A DNA stretch of 64,000 nucleotides from Microbacterium sp. VKM Ac-2870 (GCF_015350795.1 NZ_JADKSH010000003.1:186001-250000); one strand, 5' to 3'; positions 26,794 through 35,978 are shown, numbered from the stretch's first letter. Numbers and translations: made by a program. The notes: generated by a model not told the origin, from the letters alone.

Positions 26794-26800
26794 TCCGAGC

Positions 26801-26818
26801 ATGGGCAGAACTGCCCAT
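26801..26818. promoter_or_regulatory. Palindrome upstream of the WXG100-like operon
   Basis: ATGGGCAG (26801-26808) and CTGCCCAT (26811-26818) form a perfect 8-bp dyad with a 2-bp spacer, 56 bases before the GTG of the next gene. It could be an operator for a dimeric regulator; no cognate regulator is adjacent. A hairpin role is also possible. Confidence 0.45.
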
Positions 26819-26873
26819 GGGAACAGTCGCGTTCGGACAATAGGGTTCTCGGGAGCCCACGAAGGAGGCGACC

Positions 26874-27191
26874 GTGAGTGATATCAAGCTGGACTTCGAA
26901 ACGCTGCACTCCAGCCGTACCCGCGTCAACACTGCGATCTCACTGTTCCAGGGGGCGGGCAAGGTGGGCGATGACATCGCCGACCTCACCGGCGAGCCCC
27001 GCCTTGCCGGCAAGGTCCGTGACTTCGCCGGCAACTGGGATGCCCAACGCGCAGCGCTGGAAGAGCAACTGACTTTCGTCCGAGACTCGCTCGATGCGAT
27101 CGTCGACGTCATGACCGACCTCGACGTCAGCCTCGCCGACTCGCTGTCGCAGGGCATGGTGGATGCCGTCATTCCGGAGAGCCCGCAGTGA
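26874..27191 (+). CDS. WXG100-like small helical protein
   Basis: A 105-aa protein predicted all-helical, with two long amphipathic helices separated near residues 45-60 (LHSSRTRVNTAISLFQGAG, then FAGNWDAQRAALEEQL). The GNWD turn stands where WXG100 proteins have WxG, so it looks like a divergent ESAT-6-type protein. No signal peptide. GTG 26874 follows a strong GGAGG. It overlaps the next gene by four bases (GTGA), so both products are likely made together and may pair. Type VII export is inferred; no ESX machinery gene is in the window. Confidence 0.6.
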   Translation: MSDIKLDFETLHSSRTRVNTAISLFQGAGKVGDDIADLTGEPRLAGKVRDFAGNWDAQRAALEEQLTFVRDSLDAIVDVMTDLDVSLADSLSQGMVDAVIPESPQ

Positions 27192-28840
27192 GCGCCCTCG
27201 AAGCCGACTTCGCCGACGTGTTCGCCGGCCAGCCCGACGCGCTCGGCACGCGCGCCGATGAGCTGCGTACGTCGGCCAACGCGATCGTGCAGGCCACCGA
27301 GGCCCTGAACGCTCTCGTCGAAGGGCAGGCGAGCAAGGCGATCGATGCGGTCACCACGGTCGCCGCGAAGACGAAGGCCACGCTCGAGAAGGCCGAGACG
27401 CGGTATACGGGGACAGCAAGTGCGCTGCACACGTTCGCCGTCGAGCTTGCTCCCATCCAGGCGACGGCGCGCACCGCCCTCCAGAACGCCGACTACTACG
27501 AGACCCGCTCGTACCGCACCGAATCCGACATCAACGACAACCAGATCGCGATCACCCGCGCCGAGGCCGAGGGTCTTCCCACCGACGATCTCTGGGACGA
27601 GTACCGGCGGTTGAACAACTCGCTCGGCTCCGCTCGCCAGAGCGTGCAGGATGCCCAGCAGACGCTGCAGCGTGCCCGCGACGACATCCGAACTGCCGCC
27701 GATCGCGCGATTTCAGCGATCGAGACGGCAACCGCCGAAGGCGCCGATTCATTCGCGGACGACTGGAATCAGTTCTGGGGCGGCGTCGGCGACCTCTTCG
27801 CGTCGATTGCGCAGTGGGCACAGGAGGTGTTCACGAGCCTCGCCTCTGCGCTCATCGACATCATCGCGACGATAGTGACGGCGCTACTCGTCACACTGCT
27901 GCTGGTGGTGGCACTCGTGGCCGCGATCGCACTGCTCGCCGTCCTCGTCCTCGCGCCGGAGTTGCTGATACCCCTGCTCCTCGCCATCGCTGGCGTGGTG
28001 GTGCTCATCGTCGCGTCGATCATCGCGGTGCGTGTGGCGAGCGATGTCGGCAAGGAAACACCCACGGTAAAGCCGTACGAACCGCGCCACGACGCCGGCT
28101 CGACAGAGGGCGTGAAAGATGTGTTCGGCGAGGCGGCCTTCGTCGACAACGAGGGTGGCGCCGACAACACGGTCGTGAAGATCGAGAAGATCGTCGCCGC
28201 CGACGGGTCGGTGTCATGGCGGATCGTCTTGCCCAGCACGCAGGACTGGCAGGCGCTGGCATCGACGATGTCCGGCGAGGACTTCGAGCTCTTCAAGGCG
28301 ATGAAGGACTCGGGCGCCGTGAACGACGTCGACAGCAACATGGCGCTCGTGCTCTTTCCGAGCCTGCGCACCCAGTACGAACGGGCTGTCATCGACGCGA
28401 TGCAACAGGCCGGAATCAAGGGCGGCCCCGACGGCGACCCCGTCATGCTGGTGGGCTTCAGCCAGGGCGGCATCCTTGCGGGTCATCTGGCGGCGTATCG
28501 ATCCGACAGCTACAACTTCGCCGCCATCGTCGTCTGCGGCGCTCCGATCGACAACATGCCGATCCCGGATTCCACCCGGGTCATCTCGGTGCAGCACGAG
28601 GGCGACCCGGTGCCGTCGCTCGATTTCTTGACCGCTCCGCCCGACCGCGAAAATTGGACGACGATCACCGATACGGCGCCCGGCGACCCGTCCGACGTCA
28701 GCCAGATCCACAACGCACGCCAGTACGGCATCACACTGGACGATCACCTCGGGGAGGTGAAGGATGTCGATGATCTCGATCGCTTCTTCGACGGACCGGG
28801 AAGCTACACCGAAACGGAGTACTACACGTGGCACGAATGA
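27188..28840 (+). CDS. WXG/LXG-like protein with membrane segment and lipase-like domain
   Basis: A 550-aa multidomain protein of no named family that I recognise. Residues 1-185 are helical with coiled-coil character, like the N-terminal domains of type VII-secreted proteins. Residues about 220-284 are strongly hydrophobic, enough for two membrane helices. Residues about 320-535 resemble an alpha/beta hydrolase: VMLVGFSQGGILAGHLAAY gives the nucleophile elbow GFSQGG with Ser425. Asp473 (HEGDPVPS) and His508 or His520 could complete the triad. The hydrolase part recalls cutinase/PE-PPE-type lipases. Coupled to genes on both sides (GTGA and ATGA overlaps). Confidence 0.65.
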   Translation: MSALEADFADVFAGQPDALGTRADELRTSANAIVQATEALNALVEGQASKAIDAVTTVAAKTKATLEKAETRYTGTASALHTFAVELAPIQATARTALQNADYYETRSYRTESDINDNQIAITRAEAEGLPTDDLWDEYRRLNNSLGSARQSVQDAQQTLQRARDDIRTAADRAISAIETATAEGADSFADDWNQFWGGVGDLFASIAQWAQEVFTSLASALIDIIATIVTALLVTLLLVVALVAAIALLAVLVLAPELLIPLLLAIAGVVVLIVASIIAVRVASDVGKETPTVKPYEPRHDAGSTEGVKDVFGEAAFVDNEGGADNTVVKIEKIVAADGSVSWRIVLPSTQDWQALASTMSGEDFELFKAMKDSGAVNDVDSNMALVLFPSLRTQYERAVIDAMQQAGIKGGPDGDPVMLVGFSQGGILAGHLAAYRSDSYNFAAIVVCGAPIDNMPIPDSTRVISVQHEGDPVPSLDFLTAPPDRENWTTITDTAPGDPSDVSQIHNARQYGITLDDHLGEVKDVDDLDRFFDGPGSYTETEYYTWHE

Positions 28841-29280
28841 CGCGAAGCCGACGCACGGGTCTGACGACGATCGCCGTGACGATGGCGCTGCTCTGCGTCG
28901 CCTGCGCACCGTCGACGAAAGGTTCAGAGGAGGAACACGTGGCTGACGTCGTCGCCGCCGTCAAGGCGGCAGATCCTCGGGTGGTCACCGCCTCCGCGGA
29001 GAAGAGCACCAGCGGAATGGCGTCGGGATGGGTCGTCGACGTGGTTCTGTCGGGCACCGGTGGGGTGAGCGCAGACGAACTGGGCCAGCTGCTTCTTGCC
29101 GCCCGCCACGCCGGGGACCGCGACCCCGCGCACGTCGATCTGTTCGCGAAGGACGAGAAGGGGTCTTCTCTCGATCTCGCTGCGGCCGCCGACGAGCTCG
29201 GTGTGCGGTACACCAGCGTCGGCGCCGGCATCGGTGTGATGCGAAGCGCCATCGACGAGACGCTCGGCGCCCGAGAGTGA
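28837..29280 (+). CDS. Putative lipoprotein of the WXG100-lipase operon
   Basis: A 147-aa protein from ATG 28837, which overlaps the preceding stop (ATGA); a GTG at 28828 is an alternative. The signal peptide is TTIAVTMALLCVAC with the lipidated Cys at about residue 23. The exported part (EEEHVADVVAAVKAADPRVV, HVDLFAKDEKGSSLDLAAAA) looks like a small alpha/beta domain. No family recognised. Being co-translated with a lipase-like protein, it may be an envelope partner or an immunity protein; this is inference from position. Confidence 0.65.
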   Translation: MTRSRRTGLTTIAVTMALLCVACAPSTKGSEEEHVADVVAAVKAADPRVVTASAEKSTSGMASGWVVDVVLSGTGGVSADELGQLLLAARHAGDRDPAHVDLFAKDEKGSSLDLAAAADELGVRYTSVGAGIGVMRSAIDETLGARE

Positions 29281-29900
29281 TGCAGGTTCACATCCCGGCG
29301 CCGCCGCTGCGCTTCCGGCTGGTCGGTTCGTGGCGCCCCGTGCTGCTGAACGAGCTCGACAGCGCCACGCTGATCTCCGAGTTCGTGGCATCCGTGGTCG
29401 GAAAGCGCGACATCGATGCGACCGTGCGGGCGCGGATGCGTCACGACCTGACCGACGCGATCGCCGCGGCGCGATCGCGTGATGCCCAGGCGATGTTCAT
29501 CGCCACCGAGATCATGCCCGGCCTTCCGATGCCGGTCACCCTCACTGTCTACTCACCGCCCGACATGCGCATGAGCCCCGCCGTGGGAACCTCGCCCGCA
29601 GCGGTGATGACCGCGCTGCGAGCCTCGTTCGAACACATCGACATGGCTCACCTCGATACCGCACGCCCGTCCGCGATCGCGGGGTCGGAGATCGTGCGTC
29701 TTCACCACGTGGACGACCACGACCTGCCCGAGCAGGAGGGGCTGCATACGCGCACTCTGACCGCCGACTACTGGTACACGGTGCCGCAGTCCAAACAGCT
29801 CGTCATCGCGACGTTCTCCACTCCCCTGGGCGACATCCCGAACGTGATGTTGGACTACTTCGACGCACTCGTCGCCGCATCGTACTGGGATCATCTCTGA
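29280..29900 (+). CDS. Hypothetical protein, last gene of the WXG100-lipase operon
   Basis: A 206-aa soluble alpha/beta protein without signal peptide or membrane helix. Features are a helical stretch (MRHDLTDAIAAARSRDAQAM), strands IATEIMPGLPMPVTLTVYSP and DYWYTVPQSKQLVIATFSTP, and a C-terminal helix LDYFDALVAASYWDHL. The last strands resemble proteins that report on their own secretion or act as chaperones, but I cannot name a family. The start overlaps the lipoprotein stop by one base (TGATG), so it belongs to the same operon. Confidence 0.6.
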   Translation: MQVHIPAPPLRFRLVGSWRPVLLNELDSATLISEFVASVVGKRDIDATVRARMRHDLTDAIAAARSRDAQAMFIATEIMPGLPMPVTLTVYSPPDMRMSPAVGTSPAAVMTALRASFEHIDMAHLDTARPSAIAGSEIVRLHHVDDHDLPEQEGLHTRTLTADYWYTVPQSKQLVIATFSTPLGDIPNVMLDYFDALVAASYWDHL

Positions 29901-29920
29901 CACCACCCGCGCGCACCACG

Positions 29921-29955
29921 GCGGCCCCGTCCCCCACACGAGGGTCCGGGGCCGC
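29921..29955. terminator. Bidirectional terminator hairpin
   Basis: GCGGCCCCG (29921-29929) pairs perfectly with CGGGGCCGC (29947-29955), with further CCC/GGG pairing possible in the loop. It lies between convergent genes, so it probably ends transcription from both sides. No long T-tract. Confidence 0.7.
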
Positions 29956-29963
29956 TTCGTGCT

Positions 29964-32900
29964 CTAGCGCCGTGCGGGGCGCCGGCGAGCAACCAGCGCG
30001 CCACCCGCAACGAGCAGCAGCGTCGCGATCGCGAGCGCGATACCGAACGGCATCGTCGCGCCCGTCGAGGCGAGAGCGTTGGGCGCAGCCGCCACGGTCA
30101 CGGCATACCACCCGATGACCGCACCGGAGGCGTCGGTCACCGCGAGACGGTGCGCTCCCGCCGGGGCGTCGAGCGGCACGGTCACCGGGATCGTGCCCGC
30201 GGCGCTGACCGTCCCCGTTCCCAGCGCCCGCGGGGTGGAGAACAGCCACGCACCAACCTGCTGTCCAGCGCGGCTGGTACCGACCTGAACCGAGACCGTG
30301 CTGCCCGCGGCGATCGACGCGGGCCCCGAGATGCGTCCTTCCAGCTCTGCGGTGAGCGCTGCCTCGGTCGGCGCCGAGGGCGCGCCTCCGGTGGAAGGAA
30401 GTGATGCCGACGGCGACGGCGACGGGGTGGACGAGCCGGCATTGAGCGTCACGGCGACCGTGTAGACCTTCTGCGCACCCGACGGTGCGGTGACGGTCAC
30501 GGTGGCGGTGCCCGCGGCATCCGCGGGCTGGACGATCGTCACGGTCGCGTTCTCGTCGACCGCCACGGCGCTCACGACGGGCCAGGACGCACCCGGAACC
30601 GAGACGACGTACGAGGTGGCGTCTGCGGAGAAACCCGGCACCGAGGTCGAGCCGACGCTGAGGCGCGCGAGGTCGGCCACCGCCGACGGCGAGGCCGACG
30701 GTGCGTAGATCTCGACCTCCGAAACGATGAGGTGCGTGTTCGGGTAGGCGTTCATCACGACGCGGATCTGGTCGACCGCGCCGCCGCCCACGGGGACGTC
30801 CACCACCGGGTCGCCCGTTGCCGGCGTGCCAGGGGTGATCGTGTCGCCGATGATCCACTGACCGTTGCCGAGACGTCGGTCCACATGCATCGTCTGGGCC
30901 CACGACGTGCCGCCGTCGCGCTGGAAGTACACCTTCACGTGAGAGACCGCCGAGGGCGCAGCGAGGGTGTAGGTGAGCGTGTCGGACGCGTTGAGGGTGC
31001 CGCCGCGCCAGTTCGACCAGCCCTTGTCGGTGGTGACCCCGTTGATCGTCCGGGTAGCCGGATACCCGCTCTCGGTATAGGTCGCCGACGGCGTGCTGGC
31101 GGGCGCGATGTTCGACTCGCTCACCGGTGTGACGATGACCGTCAGCACCGCGGGCAGCGTGCCGCCACCGGGAACGGCCGCCGTCCCGGCGACCTGGATC
31201 ATGCCCGGCGACGCGAGCGCGCCATCGGTGACACCGTCCCACGACCAGGTGACGGGGGCGGATGCCGTGGCTCCCCCGACCCGCACCTCGAGCGGCACCG
31301 TCTGAGGAGCCGACGACGACAGCGTGGCCACGGACACACCCGTATAAGTGGTCATCGACACGGGCACCGCGGACGTGTACGTCCCCACCTCGACGTGGGC
31401 GGTGACGGTGACGGCATTGCCGAACGGGTCGGTGCCGCTGCCGTGCACATCGGTGGTGCCGGGCGTCCAGTCCTGGCCACTCAGGTCCCACGTGACCGCC
31501 GCAGAGCGGGTGATGCCGCCCGCGTACTGCACCTGAACGGTGTCGGGGAGCGCGGGCGCGACACCGACGGCGGTGGTCAGCGCGATGTCGGCGACGCTCT
31601 GCAGCTGGGTGGAGGCGAGCGTCCAGCTCTGGTTGCCACCGTTGTTGGAGCTCCAGAGGCCGACCGACGTTCCGTCGGAGGTTCCGGAGCCGTTGACGTC
31701 GAGCACGCGGGTGGTCGCGACGTTGAGGAACGAGAACGTGCGCCCGTCCATCGTGTTCGGCGTCCACTGCGCGGCGGGGTCTGCCGCCAGCTCTTCCGCG
31801 TCCAGGGCGGACACCGTAAGCGACGTGCCCGACGACGTCAGGTAGCGACCGTCACCCGAGCGGAGAAGCACGCGCTGCCGGTCCGTGCCCTCACCCGAAA
31901 GCGAGGTGGCCGTCCAGACCTGGGCGGACGCGGCATCCGTCGTGGTGGCTGCGCTGCGGATCGAGAGCGCCGAGCCCTGAAGCGTGAGCGCCTTTCCGCT
32001 CTGGGCGCCCATCAGCTGGAACGTCGCACCGTCCGCAACGTGCGGGGCGGCGCTGGCGACGCCGGAGACGCCCGACACGACGAAGGTGGTCACCGACTTC
32101 GCGGGCACCGTCAGGGTGGCGGTGCGCGTGACCGGGTCGACGGCGACGGCGGTGCCGGGCACGAGGGCGTTCTTCTCGACGGCGTCGGCGGGAGATTGGG
32201 TCGTGACGATCGGGGTGACGCTCGCGCCGGCCGCGATCTCACCGAAGTTCGAGAGGTCGAGGCGCACCGTGCGCGCCGTCGTGTCGGTGTTGACGTGCAC
32301 GAGGTTCATCCCCTCGCCGGATGCCGTGACGGCGGCCGTGGTCTGCTCGTTGTTCGTCGGCACCAGGTGATCGCCCGGACGGATGTAGTGCGTGAAGTTG
32401 CGGACCGTGTTGTACTTCGCGTTGGTCAGCGCCTTGCACGAGGGGTCGGCGTCGCCATCGGCGAGGCGGCGCACCGAGTTGCCGTCGGCGTTGCAGTCGA
32501 AGTCGATGAGGACGCTTCCCCAGTTGAGCTTCTCGACCTTCTGCATGTTGTAGAGGTCTTCGACCGGCTGCCAGAACACCCAGGCGCGCGGCTCGAGCTC
32601 ACGGAGGTCGTCGATCATGTGGCCGGCCATTCCGAGGCCGTTGTCGATGTTGGTCTGGTTGAAACCGGAGTTCGAGGTGTCCCAGTCGCCTTCGACCTCG
32701 CTCATCCACAGCGGCTTGTCGGCGGTCTTCGCGATGTCGCGCACCATCGTGCGGTTCGAGGTGCCGTATGTGTGCACGTTGAGCTGGGCGACGGCATCCT
32801 TCGACGGCTGCGACCACCCGTTCCAGTCGGTCACGAAGGTCGACGGGTTGGTCTCGTCCATCGCGGAGATCGGGACCTTCGTCGTGGTACCGGGGGCGGC

Positions 32901-33755
32901 GAGGCGGGCGGCGAGCGCCTGGATCATCTGGTCCTGACGCTGCGGTCCGATGTGCGCACCCTCCTGACGGCTGGCCGAGGTGGGCCACGTCGCACCCTGC
33001 GGGATCGTCGTCCCCCAGTAGTTCGTGTTCGGCTCGTTGAACGGGTCGAGCGAGTCGAAAGTGATGCCGTAGGTCTGCTCGAGGTGCTCGACGACCTTCA
33101 CGAGGTAGCCGGCGAACTTGTCCATGTCGGCGGGGGCGAGCTGCTCCGCCGTGGCGTTGTTGACGCCTCCGGAGACGTAACCGCTCTGCGTGAGGAAGTA
33201 CGGCGGGGAGTTGCTGAACGCTTCCCACTTCGTGATCTTGTCCTTGAGCGCCTCGATCCACCAGCGCTGGGTCGCATCGGCGTTCCAGTCGAAAGCGTTC
33301 GGGTCATCGGGGTTCCACGCGGCGGCGTAGCGCGCACGGTCGGCGTAGGTCGAGGTGATCGGACCCGAGCCGTCGCTCTTGCCGAGGTCGGGATTCCACC
33401 ACCCCTCCACGGCGCCGCCGGGGCGCAGGTACGACGGCACGTCGGTCGCATTGCCGCCGCCGATGTTGTACCGCGCGATGTTGAGGTTGAGGCCGTCCTC
33501 GCCGAAGACCTTGTCGAGGAGGTCTTTGCGAACGTTCTCGGGGTAGCCGCCGGTCGCGTTGGCGAACCAGACGAGACTCGTGCCCCACCCCTCGAAGGGT
33601 GCGGACGCGTACGCGGGGTTGGGGGTGATCGTCACCGCTGCGGAGGGCGTGGGCGCTGCGGCGGCGGCAGGCTCCGACGTGGCAAGTGGCGCGACGACAC
33701 CGGTCACACCGAGGGCGGCAACGGCGGCGAGCGCGATCAGACCGAGGGACTTCAT
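29964..33755 (-). CDS. GH30-like endo-beta-1,6-galactanase, multidomain, LAxTG-anchored
   Basis: A 1263-aa secreted glycoside hydrolase. The signal peptide covers about 1-33. The GH30-type catalytic barrel and beta domain cover about 40-565, with the acid/base Glu241 in DPFNEP and the nucleophile Glu353 in LWMSEVEG. A ricin-B-like lectin region (about 575-720) has paired QxW-like segments. Two bacterial Ig-like domains (about 725-885), a discoidin/F5-8C domain (about 885-1025) and a cadherin-like beta-sandwich (about 1030-1110) follow. The C-terminus has LASTG (1228-1232), a hydrophobic segment and RRRPARR, so class E sortase anchoring is likely. It would cut galactan side chains at the cell surface. 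Two LacI-type operators lie upstream. Confidence 0.88.
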   Translation of the reverse strand: MKSLGLIALAAVAALGVTGVVAPLATSEPAAAAAPTPSAAVTITPNPAYASAPFEGWGTSLVWFANATGGYPENVRKDLLDKVFGEDGLNLNIARYNIGGGNATDVPSYLRPGGAVEGWWNPDLGKSDGSGPITSTYADRARYAAAWNPDDPNAFDWNADATQRWWIEALKDKITKWEAFSNSPPYFLTQSGYVSGGVNNATAEQLAPADMDKFAGYLVKVVEHLEQTYGITFDSLDPFNEPNTNYWGTTIPQGATWPTSASRQEGAHIGPQRQDQMIQALAARLAAPGTTTKVPISAMDETNPSTFVTDWNGWSQPSKDAVAQLNVHTYGTSNRTMVRDIAKTADKPLWMSEVEGDWDTSNSGFNQTNIDNGLGMAGHMIDDLRELEPRAWVFWQPVEDLYNMQKVEKLNWGSVLIDFDCNADGNSVRRLADGDADPSCKALTNAKYNTVRNFTHYIRPGDHLVPTNNEQTTAAVTASGEGMNLVHVNTDTTARTVRLDLSNFGEIAAGASVTPIVTTQSPADAVEKNALVPGTAVAVDPVTRTATLTVPAKSVTTFVVSGVSGVASAAPHVADGATFQLMGAQSGKALTLQGSALSIRSAATTTDAASAQVWTATSLSGEGTDRQRVLLRSGDGRYLTSSGTSLTVSALDAEELAADPAAQWTPNTMDGRTFSFLNVATTRVLDVNGSGTSDGTSVGLWSSNNGGNQSWTLASTQLQSVADIALTTAVGVAPALPDTVQVQYAGGITRSAAVTWDLSGQDWTPGTTDVHGSGTDPFGNAVTVTAHVEVGTYTSAVPVSMTTYTGVSVATLSSSAPQTVPLEVRVGGATASAPVTWSWDGVTDGALASPGMIQVAGTAAVPGGGTLPAVLTVIVTPVSESNIAPASTPSATYTESGYPATRTINGVTTDKGWSNWRGGTLNASDTLTYTLAAPSAVSHVKVYFQRDGGTSWAQTMHVDRRLGNGQWIIGDTITPGTPATGDPVVDVPVGGGAVDQIRVVMNAYPNTHLIVSEVEIYAPSASPSAVADLARLSVGSTSVPGFSADATSYVVSVPGASWPVVSAVAVDENATVTIVQPADAAGTATVTVTAPSGAQKVYTVAVTLNAGSSTPSPSPSASLPSTGGAPSAPTEAALTAELEGRISGPASIAAGSTVSVQVGTSRAGQQVGAWLFSTPRALGTGTVSAAGTIPVTVPLDAPAGAHRLAVTDASGAVIGWYAVTVAAAPNALASTGATMPFGIALAIATLLLVAGGALVARRRPARR

Positions 33756-33806
33756 CGTGGGGGTATTCCTCTCTGTATCGCGTCATCGCGATCCGGGGAG
33801 CGTGCC

Positions 33807-33822
33807 ATGTTGACGTTAACAT
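33807..33822. promoter_or_regulatory. LacI-type operator O1 upstream of the GH30 gene
   Basis: ATGTTGACGTTAACAT is one base away from the perfect palindrome found at 42781-42796. It is 52 bases upstream of the GH30 start on the minus strand. The central CG and the TTGAC/GTCAA arms fit LacI-family sites. Confidence 0.8.
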
Positions 33823-33849
33823 GGTGATACCAAGCCTAGGGGAACCGAG

Positions 33850-33865
33850 ATGTTGACGTCAACAC
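33850..33865. promoter_or_regulatory. LacI-type operator O2 upstream of the GH30 gene
   Basis: ATGTTGACGTCAACAC differs from the perfect palindrome only in its last base. Its centre is 43 bases from O1, about four helical turns, which suits cooperative binding or a short loop. It overlaps the end of the glycerate kinase gene. Confidence 0.75.
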
Positions 33866-34959
33866 TCGCGCCGACGACGACGGCTCGCGAGTTCAGCGCC
33901 CGCGTGCTCCAGCCACCGCGCGGGATCGGCGAGAGCCGCCGCCGCAGAGCCCGCCAGCGCGGTGAGCGAGACCACGGCGTCGAAAAGGCCGAGGTCGACA
34001 TCGGCGGCGATCTGCCCCGCGACCAGCGCGACCGGCACACCCGCCTGCGCCGCCGTGGCCGCCACGGCAGCGGGCGCTTTCCCTTCCGCGGACTGAGCGT
34101 CGAACGTGCCCTCCCCTGTCACGACCAGATCGGCCGCTGCCACGGCGTCGTCGAGGTGGACGAGTCTGGCGACCTCGGCGGCCCCGGCAACGAGCATCGC
34201 TCCCCACGCCCGTAGCGCGAAGCCGGTTCCTCCCGCCGCCCCCGCCCCCGGTGTCATCGGATCGAGGGAGACGAACGAGGCGAGGTGAGCAAGCCCGGCC
34301 TCCGCGCGGGCGACGTCGTCGACCCCCTTCTGCGCTCCGAAAGCCGCCGCCGCGCCGCGCGGACCGAGCAGCGGGTTCGTCACATCGGAGAGAACCGTCA
34401 CGCCCGCCGGCGGGGGAAGGCGCAACGATCCGGCTTCGGTCCGGGCGATCGCCAGGAGTACACGCGCCCCGTCCGACACCGCCGCGCCGCGCACGTCCAG
34501 AAACCGTGCGCCCAGTGCGGAGAGCATCCCGACACCGCCGTCGGTCGACGCGCTCGAACCGATGCCGAGCACGAGATGCTCGACCCCGTGATCGAGCGCC
34601 GCGGCGATCGCCTCACCGAACCCGCGGGTCGATGCGTCCCACGGTCGCAGGCGGCCGGCGAGCAGCTCGATGCCGCTGGTCGCCGCCAGCTCGACGACAC
34701 CGGTTCCGTCCGGAAGGAGTAGCCACGCGGTCTCGACCGGCGCACCGGCGGGACCGGTGACGGCCACCGGCATCCGCCGGGCATCTGCGACGGATGCCGC
34801 GAAGGCGTCCAGGGTGCCCTCTCCCCCGTCGGCCATCGGGCACAGCACCACGTCATCGCGCGGATGCACCGACAGCCACCCGCGGCGCAGGGCCGCCGAC
34901 GCCGCGGCGGCACCGATCGAGCCCTTGAAACTGTCGGGGGCGACGACGACGCGACTCAT
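33859..34959 (-). CDS. Glycerate kinase
   Basis: A 366-aa cytoplasmic kinase of the GarK/GlxK family that phosphorylates D-glycerate with ATP. The N-terminus is VVVAPDSFKGSIGAAAAS, and further family motifs are CPMADGGEGTLDA, GIGSSASTDGGVGML, SDVTNPLLGP and DLVVTGEGTFDAQS. ATG 34959 is chosen; 33 further in-frame codons upstream look non-coding. It lies within the galactan locus between GH30 and galE but has no obvious role there. It is divergent from galE, 41 bases away. Confidence 0.93.
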   Translation of the reverse strand: MSRVVVAPDSFKGSIGAAAASAALRRGWLSVHPRDDVVLCPMADGGEGTLDAFAASVADARRMPVAVTGPAGAPVETAWLLLPDGTGVVELAATSGIELLAGRLRPWDASTRGFGEAIAAALDHGVEHLVLGIGSSASTDGGVGMLSALGARFLDVRGAAVSDGARVLLAIARTEAGSLRLPPPAGVTVLSDVTNPLLGPRGAAAAFGAQKGVDDVARAEAGLAHLASFVSLDPMTPGAGAAGGTGFALRAWGAMLVAGAAEVARLVHLDDAVAAADLVVTGEGTFDAQSAEGKAPAAVAATAAQAGVPVALVAGQIAADVDLGLFDAVVSLTALAGSAAAALADPARWLEHAGAELASRRRRREC

Positions 34960-35000
34960 GGCGGCGATGCTACGCGTCGGCGATCGGGCAGGATGGAGAC

Positions 35001-35978
35001 ATGACGTGGCTTGTGACTGGCGGAGCGGGATACATCGGAGCGCACGTGGTGCGCGCACTGCAGGCGGCGGGCATCGCCCCGATCGTCGTCGACGACCTCT
35101 CCAGCGGTCACGCCTCGTTCGTGCCCGGCTCCGTGCCGTTCATCGAGGGCACGATCCTGCACCGCGGCCTGCTCGCCGACACGATGCGCGCCCACGCGGT
35201 CACCGGCGTCATCCACGTCGCCGGCTTCAAATACGCCGGCGTCTCCGTGCAGCGTCCGCTACACACCTACGAGCAGAACGTCGAAGGCACGCGCGTCGTG
35301 CTGGAGGCGATGGCGGATGCCGACGTCCACAACATCGTGTTCTCGTCGTCGGCCGCGGTCTACGGAACGCCCGACGTCCCGCTCGTGACCGAAGACCTGC
35401 CCAAGCGCCCGGCGTCGCCCTACGGCGAGTCGAAGCTCATCGGCGAGTGGCTGCTGCGCGATCAGGCGATCGCGACGGCATCCGCTGCGCAGCCCCTGCG
35501 CCACACGTCGCTGCGCTACTTCAACGTCGTGGGCTCCGCCGATCCGTCGGTGTACGACACCAGCCCGCACAACCTGTTCCCGATCGTGTTCGAGAAGCTG
35601 ATCGCCGGCGAGACGCCCCAGATCAACGGCGACGACTACGACACCCCCGACGGCACGAACGTCCGCGACTACGTGCACGTGGGCGACATCGCCGCCGCGC
35701 ACGTCGTCGCCGCACAGCGGCTGGAATCGGGTGAGAGCGTCGAGGCCGCCTACAACCTCGGGTCGCAGAACGGCCTGAGCGTGCGCGAGATCATGGATGC
35801 CATGGCGCGGGTGACCGGCATCGATTTCACACCCAAGATCGGGCCGCGACGCCCCGGAGACCCCGACCGCATCGTCGCCACAGGAGAGCTGGCCGCCCGC
35901 GACCTCGACTGGGCCAACCGCTACACCGTCGACGAGATGGTGCGTACGGGCTGGGAGGCCCGCCGCGCCGCGCACTGA
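35001..35978 (+). CDS. galE: UDP-glucose 4-epimerase
   Basis: A 325-aa NAD-dependent short-chain epimerase interconverting UDP-galactose and UDP-glucose. The Rossmann motif is TGGAGYIGAH (6-15). The catalytic Tyr141-x-x-x-Lys145 lies in SPYGESKLIGEWL, with the serine in FSSSAAVYGTP. Substrate-binding segments (LRYFNVVGSADPS, VRDYVHVGDIAAAHV) are present. Length is normal. It completes the Leloir pathway together with galT and galK 12 kb downstream. Start ATG 35001 follows GGATGGAGAC. Confidence 0.93.
   Translation: MTWLVTGGAGYIGAHVVRALQAAGIAPIVVDDLSSGHASFVPGSVPFIEGTILHRGLLADTMRAHAVTGVIHVAGFKYAGVSVQRPLHTYEQNVEGTRVVLEAMADADVHNIVFSSSAAVYGTPDVPLVTEDLPKRPASPYGESKLIGEWLLRDQAIATASAAQPLRHTSLRYFNVVGSADPSVYDTSPHNLFPIVFEKLIAGETPQINGDDYDTPDGTNVRDYVHVGDIAAAHVVAAQRLESGESVEAAYNLGSQNGLSVREIMDAMARVTGIDFTPKIGPRRPGDPDRIVATGELAARDLDWANRYTVDEMVRTGWEARRAAH

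Noticed and set aside
30732..33827. Plus-strand open frame of 1031 codons opposite the GH30 gene
   Set aside because: The real gene is clearly on the minus strand, with catalytic motifs, signal peptide and sorting signal; the antisense product is Arg/Val/Gly-rich without domains.
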